Shown here piece by piece: positions 59,335 to 64,000 of a DNA stretch of 64,000 bases (within the stretch, counting starts at the first letter, position 1; each line of letters begins with the position of its first letter). A model generated the notes under the pieces. The model saw only the letters and a program-made list of their open reading frames with translations. It had not been told where the DNA came from and searched no databases. Both the position numbers and the translations under genes were made by a program. The DNA is from Spirometra erinaceieuropaei. Taxonomy: Eukaryota; Platyhelminthes; Cestoda; Diphyllobothriidea; Diphyllobothriidae. The stretch covers positions 90,378 through 154,377 of the forward strand of contig CACRXP010000976.1 in assembly GCA_902702965.1 (NCBI GenBank). Direction: 5' to 3'.

Positions 59335-60640
59335 ACGGTATTGCCTAAAATAACATTTCACAGTTGGCGGACAAATGTGTGAACAAATCAAATGCACACC
59401 CATGGGCTCCCCCATATCAGGGCTGATTGCTGATGTGGTCATTCGACGGACAGAATACCTGATGTTCACCAATTATAAACCAAACGTCTAAACTCGCTGC
59501 GTCGATGACACTTTCGCCATCAACATATCGCCTGACGTGGAGCACCTTTATGAATTAATGAACTCGGCTGACCCGAATATCCAATTCACGTTGGGAAGTG
59601 AAACAAACAACCAAGTCCCCTTCCTTGATGTCCTTGTGCGTCGGTGTGCAACTGGACAATTTCAAACTACCGTTTTCAAATTACCGTTTTCAGAGGAGGC
59701 ACCAACACAAGAAAAAAACTAAACTTCAACAGCAATCACCCCCTCTCACACAAACGTATCCGTGTCCCTGCTCTTTTCTAAAGAGTTGAAACAAACTGCA
59801 GCACATTAGCCGACAAAGCGTGGAACGACCGTACCTTCATGACCTCTTTCGGGCCAACGGGTACTCAAGGTACTTCATCAAACAAAGAAAGCCCCAAATT
59901 AACCAACGACGTCCGTAAAAGGAACAACTCGAAGTGTAGAAGGCTATTACTTACATATAAAGAGTCTCCGAGGCAGTTTTACGTCTGTCAGAGCCATCCA
60001 GAGTGGACATTGTCCATCGACACGAGGCAACAATTCATCGCCGTTTGATGCAACCCAAAGACATACTGCCACCTACTGAAAACTCAGCAGTTGTCTATCA
60101 AACACCTCGTAACGATGGAGCCCGCAACTACGCTGGGGAAACCGGACGGAAATTGCCGACCCGCCTACATGAGCACAAGCCGGCAACTCGAAGATTAGAA
60201 TCAAGCTCACAGCTTTCGACTGGCTACAGTGTTGACTTCCAAGGAGCACCTGTCTTAGGCCGGGGCACCTCAAGGACAGAGCGTCTCACACTTTAGGCTT
60301 AGTATTCCGACGCCAACTCTATCAACAGGCATCTAGACCTTCCTGCGGCCTATAGTGGCCTACGTCACTGCATACATCATGTCCAAGTAAAGACGGTGAC
60401 ACGAAGCCCAGGAATACCGAGCAAACTCGGTCCGTCGACTAATTCACACAAAAAGGGAGCACAAACGCAACCGACACTAATTGAGGTGACGAACATAGCA
60501 CAGAAGGCCACTAACACTCAAAAACTACGATCCAAAGGCCAAGGCGACGAAAAGAGAAAAAAAATCGATTACTCCAAAGTCAACTAATTGGGCCGTCTAT
60601 TCAAAATTCTGGTCGATTTTTGCCGTAGACGCTTCGATAA
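59335..60640 (+). pseudogene. Penelope-like element PLE-2 (RT palm to GIY-YIG), decayed
   Basis: Reads CLK, a stop, HFTVGGQMCEQIKCTPMGSP, ISGLIADVVIRRTEYL, a stop, TRCVDDTFAINIS, QVPFLDVLVRR, then after a frameshift LNFNSNHPLSHKRIRV, a stop, RVETNCSTLADKAW. The GIY-YIG domain follows at about 60060-60296: LPPTENSAVVYQTPRNDGAR, NYAGETGRKLPTRLHEHK, then GRGTSRTERLTL and, past a stop, YSDANSINRHLDLPAAY. YIG has become YAG. Order and spacing match a PLE ORF lacking its N terminus. Multiple stops and shifts make it a fossil. Confidence 0.85.
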
Positions 60641-60962
60641 TGAGGAGCCGATCAAGCTTCCTTGATCCGGTGAGCACTTTACTTTTTTCAAATTATCGAT
60701 CCGGATCTCCTAATTGTGCTACCCTGAGAAAGATTGCTGTTTTGATGTCACATGTTCTTTGGGTTTTTTGTGGACAGACTTTCCGAACATACTCTACTGA
60801 AGTTTACACATTTGCAGCCCTTTTTTGCTTTTTCGGAATTTTTCGCTTTTATAAGGAAATTCGTATTTCTGACCAGCGTAACATGACTCTTAATGCTTCT
60901 TTTATGATCTCGATTCTCTTAAAGTTGTTATTTATTAACATGATTACTGGGTTTGCGCACTC

Positions 60963-61727
60963 GTGTCAAGTTGCTACTATCGGAAGAAAACCTGGTCTGG
61001 ACAATACACGAACTTCGCTAGTTTCGTACCTCTCCAACAAAAACGGAATCTAGTTAAGTGTTTGGCACAAAGGGCTAGAAAAATTTGTTCAACAGATAGC
61101 ATCGAAGAGGAACTTAGAAAAATCCAGGACTTGCTTCGCGAAAATGAGTACCCTGACAGGTTTATTACAAGGAACCTTGCCGAACGACCCGCAAAACCCA
61201 CCACACTAACCGCCGAAAAGAAAACGTTCCTCAAAGTCCCCTTCCAAAGAGAAGCTGCGGGTGAACTCCTAAGAAGACGCCTTGACCAGGCTGTCTCGGT
61301 GACCTTCCCAGCAGCAAGGGTTCGCATATCATTCTCTACTAACCCTATTCTACGCGGGGAAGGCAAGGATAGGCTGCCACCTCAGACCGCCTCAATGTTC
61401 ATCTTCTCATTCACTTGCTCCTGTGGAGCAGGTTATATGTGTCGTACGAGTCGGCGCCTTTCCAAAAGAATACGAGAGCACCTTCCCGCATGGCTGGCAA
61501 AGGGTGAATTTAGGAGAATAGACAGCGCCATCCTTGCGCATGCAGTGGACTCAGGGCATCGTTTGGACCCCCCTGAAGCATTTCGTGTGATTTACAAGGT
61601 CTCCTCGAGCTACCCTAAGCTACTGGGCCAGCGCCTGTTAGCAACAGCAGAAGCGGCCGCCATAAGGTTACGAAAACCGACCCTATGCGCCCAAAAGAAC
61701 CTTGTTCAGGCTCCGTGCTTACCGTGA
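60963..61727 (+). CDS. Penelope-like element PLE-3: RT thumb/linker and GIY-YIG endonuclease (5'-truncated)
   Basis: 254 codons open. Residues 6-35 (RKKTWSGQYTNF, SFVPLQQKRNLVKCL) are the end of a PLE reverse transcriptase. Residues 36-145 are the linker (EELRKIQDLLRENEYPDRFI; ELLRRRLDQAV). Residues 146-240 are the GIY-YIG nuclease: FIFSFTCSCGAGYMCRTSRRL, then RIREHLPAWL with the catalytic-type Arg, and ATAEAAAIRLRKP with the expected Glu (E230). The usual YIG is YMC (Gly replaced by Cys at residue 160). The RT palm is absent, so it cannot retrotranspose by itself. The Met start is nominal, since the true ORF was longer. It is a different lineage from PLE-1 and PLE-2. Confidence 0.82.
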   Translation: MSSCYYRKKTWSGQYTNFASFVPLQQKRNLVKCLAQRARKICSTDSIEEELRKIQDLLRENEYPDRFITRNLAERPAKPTTLTAEKKTFLKVPFQREAAGELLRRRLDQAVSVTFPAARVRISFSTNPILRGEGKDRLPPQTASMFIFSFTCSCGAGYMCRTSRRLSKRIREHLPAWLAKGEFRRIDSAILAHAVDSGHRLDPPEAFRVIYKVSSSYPKLLGQRLLATAEAAAIRLRKPTLCAQKNLVQAPCLP

Positions 61728-61958
61728 TCAAAGGTTGACTAACCACCTACAACTTTCTGCGCCCTTCCGCGCTTGCCTAGCATGTAATTTAAAACCCAAC
61801 TTTCATCGATTTTTGTTTCACTCACTGTACCCCGCCCTATGTAACTGTATTGGCTTGATGAGAATTTACCGAAAGGAACGTTCACTCGCCACTGTCTCTT
61901 CTGATTAGCAATCATTCGTATATTTTGACACCTTTTATGAGTAAGCTTACCAATTCTA

Positions 61959-63149
61959 TGTCATTTTTAGCCTAGTTTCATAGAATCTTCTACATGGCAA
62001 CTTGCAATCCGTGCTAACTTCTGGAACATCAAGTCCGGGAATATAATGTCCGTGCAACCTGGCACGCAATAATCTGCTTCGCTTTGCTAGAATCAGCTGC
62101 TAACAATTCAGAAAAAATGATCGATGCGGTTAAATACATCATGGTTTTGACATAAGAAGCGGATTGCAAGTAAAGCAAATCTACTGCCAATCGTTAGTCG
62201 TCTGAGTAGGCACTGGCAGTGACGCACTGCGCTGTAAACAGTATTTGCATAGCGGTCGGCTTTTGCCCAGTACAGATTCCTCAAAGCTAACTGCCTAGAT
62301 TAAGGGCCTTTGGCATGGGTAGGATCTACGGCGTCGGCAGGCACTATGTTTTAAGTTCAGCACAATTAAGAATGATGCGGCGTAGGCTTTTCAGAGAAAG
62401 GTACTAAAGTAGCTGAAGAAAGGAGCCCCGAAAATGGACGATCTTACAATCGTGCTCTGCAAATTGGCTACTAGAGAGGGTTTCTTTTCATCGATGTTTG
62501 CTCCATGTCATGAAAACAAAACCATCGTAATCAAGATCGAAGCAAGTCTAAGGAATGAGTTGGTTCTTCAAATTAGTTGCATGTTTTGTCAGAAATAACT
62601 GATCAGAGGATAGTAACTTGTATTGCATTATCTCAAAAAAACGCAAACGTAGCAAAGTACCGTGATGCCAGTTAAACATGTTTCAGAGTTATTTAAGACA
62701 TTTACTATCACTTTTCGGCATGTGTCATATGAAGCAAAACAGAGCCGACAGCTAATGAATATTTGTTACAGCCGACTTCATCGCTTGGGCATTTTCCTTT
62801 GTCTACAAGAGTAATCATGGCGGATGCTAAATTCACCTTGAAGCAATAGTTTCCCGGAATGAATTTAAAGCAGGCATGGACAGCAGAATTTATTGGAACC
62901 AACAGATTTTGCGACGGCCAATCAACTGCAGCCTGTCGTTAGATGACACAGATGACATGAGAGAAAGGTACAGATGTTTGAACCTTCAGAGAGAAAATCA
63001 ATATAATACAGCAAGGTCATCGCATGCTGCACGTAGACAAATCAATAAAATGGTAACTTGAAAAACGCAATATAGGAAAGGAAATGGGTAAGTTAATACG
63101 CCGAGGGATTTCGCTCGCTCGTTTTGTAGGAAATCATGCCTTTCTTAAA
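61959..63149. other. No recognised gene
   Basis: Anonymous DNA; short ORFs only. Confidence 0.4.
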
Positions 63150-63330
63150 TGTATCCTCTAAGAAATGGTATATCTCGACTTTAAATCAGTTTTCCAATCC
63201 CCAATGAATTCCTAAATCAAAATTATGTTGCTCTGCGTTTCAGGTTTTCAAACTACAAATAGTATACGTTTCATGTACAAAAACGTGTTAGTTCTTCTAT
63301 GTTATTTAGAAGATATTAAGTTTGTCTCGA
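63150..63330 (-). mobile_element. Family M fragment (centre part)
   Basis: TTTTCAAACTACAAATAGTA and the following ~40 bases match the reverse complement of the M centre (TACACGGAAAATACATGGCT...GTAGTTTGAAAAC). Confidence 0.45.
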
Positions 63331-64000
63331 AATACGGCAGAAGATCTGGACTGTGCTTTTCAAAGTTATGGATAAGGTCCTGTTTAATAGGTCGTTTTAC
63401 AGTCTTCAAACTGCACACTTCCTAGTCGTTTTCCGCAGCAGGAAAATTTTGACATCTCCTTCCCTGCCATTTTTAATTAATCCATCTTTTGGAAATTTTG
63501 GTCTGATGATCGCCAGTGCTTTGCCATTTTGCACGTCCATAGTATTCGCAACTGTGAAGAGTCCCGGGGTGTTAGTAATAATGTTGCCTACAAATGTCTT
63601 TCTGTCTGTTTCAGTTGATATATAGTGACCCCGCAAATTCTTTTGTAATAACCTTAATATCGTTTGCGAGCAAGCAATTAATCACTTCTTGTTGCGCAGT
63701 AGCGAGTTAATTCCGAAACCATGAAGCATCTAAAACCTTCTATTTTGCTATATAATGACCGCGTATTTTGTAAAAGCAGCCACTGATTTCAAACATGTGT
63801 AAAGTGTGTCAGGTAAGACGTCCTAGTTGATTTGTTAGTCCTTGCCACCATAGCTATTCTATGGTCTCATCGGTGTCTACTTTGCGACCAGTTGACAACT
63901 CTACTAGTTCTTTGAACTTCTACTTATCTCGCCTTCTGCCTTTTTTGACGTCCCTAGCGGGTATGTAAATACAGCCTTTTGTTTTCTACTCGCTTTCCTA
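63331..64000. other. No recognised gene
   Basis: Two ORFs on opposite strands (63353-63625, 63406-63636) overlap; neither shows a motif. Confidence 0.35.

Larger units (their letters stand above)
57746..61956 (+). mobile_element. TIR element family X, copy B (holds two PLEs)
   Basis: Begins CAGCAGGGACCTCTCTCATG after TA (57744-57745) and ends ...TTATGAGTAAGCTTACCAAT before TA (61957-61958). Segments 57746-59335, 60640-60965 and about 61900-61956 are collinear with X-A. Net length about 2 kb. Confidence 0.7.

Noticed and set aside
1..64000. CRISPR array, operons, prophage or other bacterial systems
   Set aside because: No regularly spaced repeats and no bacterial-style gene packing; the content is eukaryotic.

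Overview
This is a 64 kb stretch of eukaryotic, intron/repeat-style DNA with one assembly gap (N run 32116-33040). I see no convincing host protein-coding gene. Nearly everything I can name is a transposable element or its debris: a non-LTR (LINE) endonuclease ORF, LINE 3' ends, three lineages of Penelope-like elements (PLEs) with GIY-YIG endonuclease remains, tRNA-derived SINE-like repeats and several families of inverted-repeat (MITE-like) elements. The only intact functional gene is a tRNA-Leu. The mix of PLEs, RTE/CR1-type LINEs ending in C2H2 fingers, and CCCTAA-like interstitial repeats suggests a flatworm, perhaps a tapeworm. That is inference; the sequence alone does not prove it.

Layout. 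0-5.4 kb: a LINE endonuclease frame open for 385 codons off the left edge (minus), a repeat (family Y), tRNA-Leu(UAA), and a decayed CR1-like RT 3' end (minus). 5.4-9.6 kb: nothing recognisable. 9.6-18.3 kb: an 860-bp inverted-repeat structure with a 54-bp perfect palindrome, RT/zinc-finger LINE fragments, families Z, Y, G and S, a PLE tail fragment and telomere-like DNA. 19.4-22.4 kb: a TIR element (X-A) split by a rearranged PLE in which RT and endonuclease pieces diverge. 23.9-28 kb: part of another X copy and several copies of a ~1-kb foldback element (family M). 28-35 kb: mostly anonymous DNA, one S copy and the gap. 35.4-46.9 kb: more M copies, several nested inside one another, plus two SINE-like heads. 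47-57 kb: mostly anonymous, with one M copy, a microsatellite and a PLE tail. 57.7-62 kb: a second full X copy (X-B) carrying two different PLE insertions. 62-64 kb: one M scrap.

The most interesting structure is the M/X system. M elements are about 0.9-1.0 kb, with long inverted arms beginning CAGTA.G... and flanked by TA. In three places one M copy sits inside another, and the host copy resumes on the other side, so the sequence itself supplies empty-site evidence for TA target duplication. The larger (~1.8-2.0 kb without insertions) X elements share the terminal ~25-30 bases with M and are also TA-flanked, so X may be a relative or the former mobiliser of M. Both complete X copies have in turn been hit by PLEs. 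One PLE lineage carries a hammerhead-ribozyme-like fold in its 3' tail, present three times in the window.
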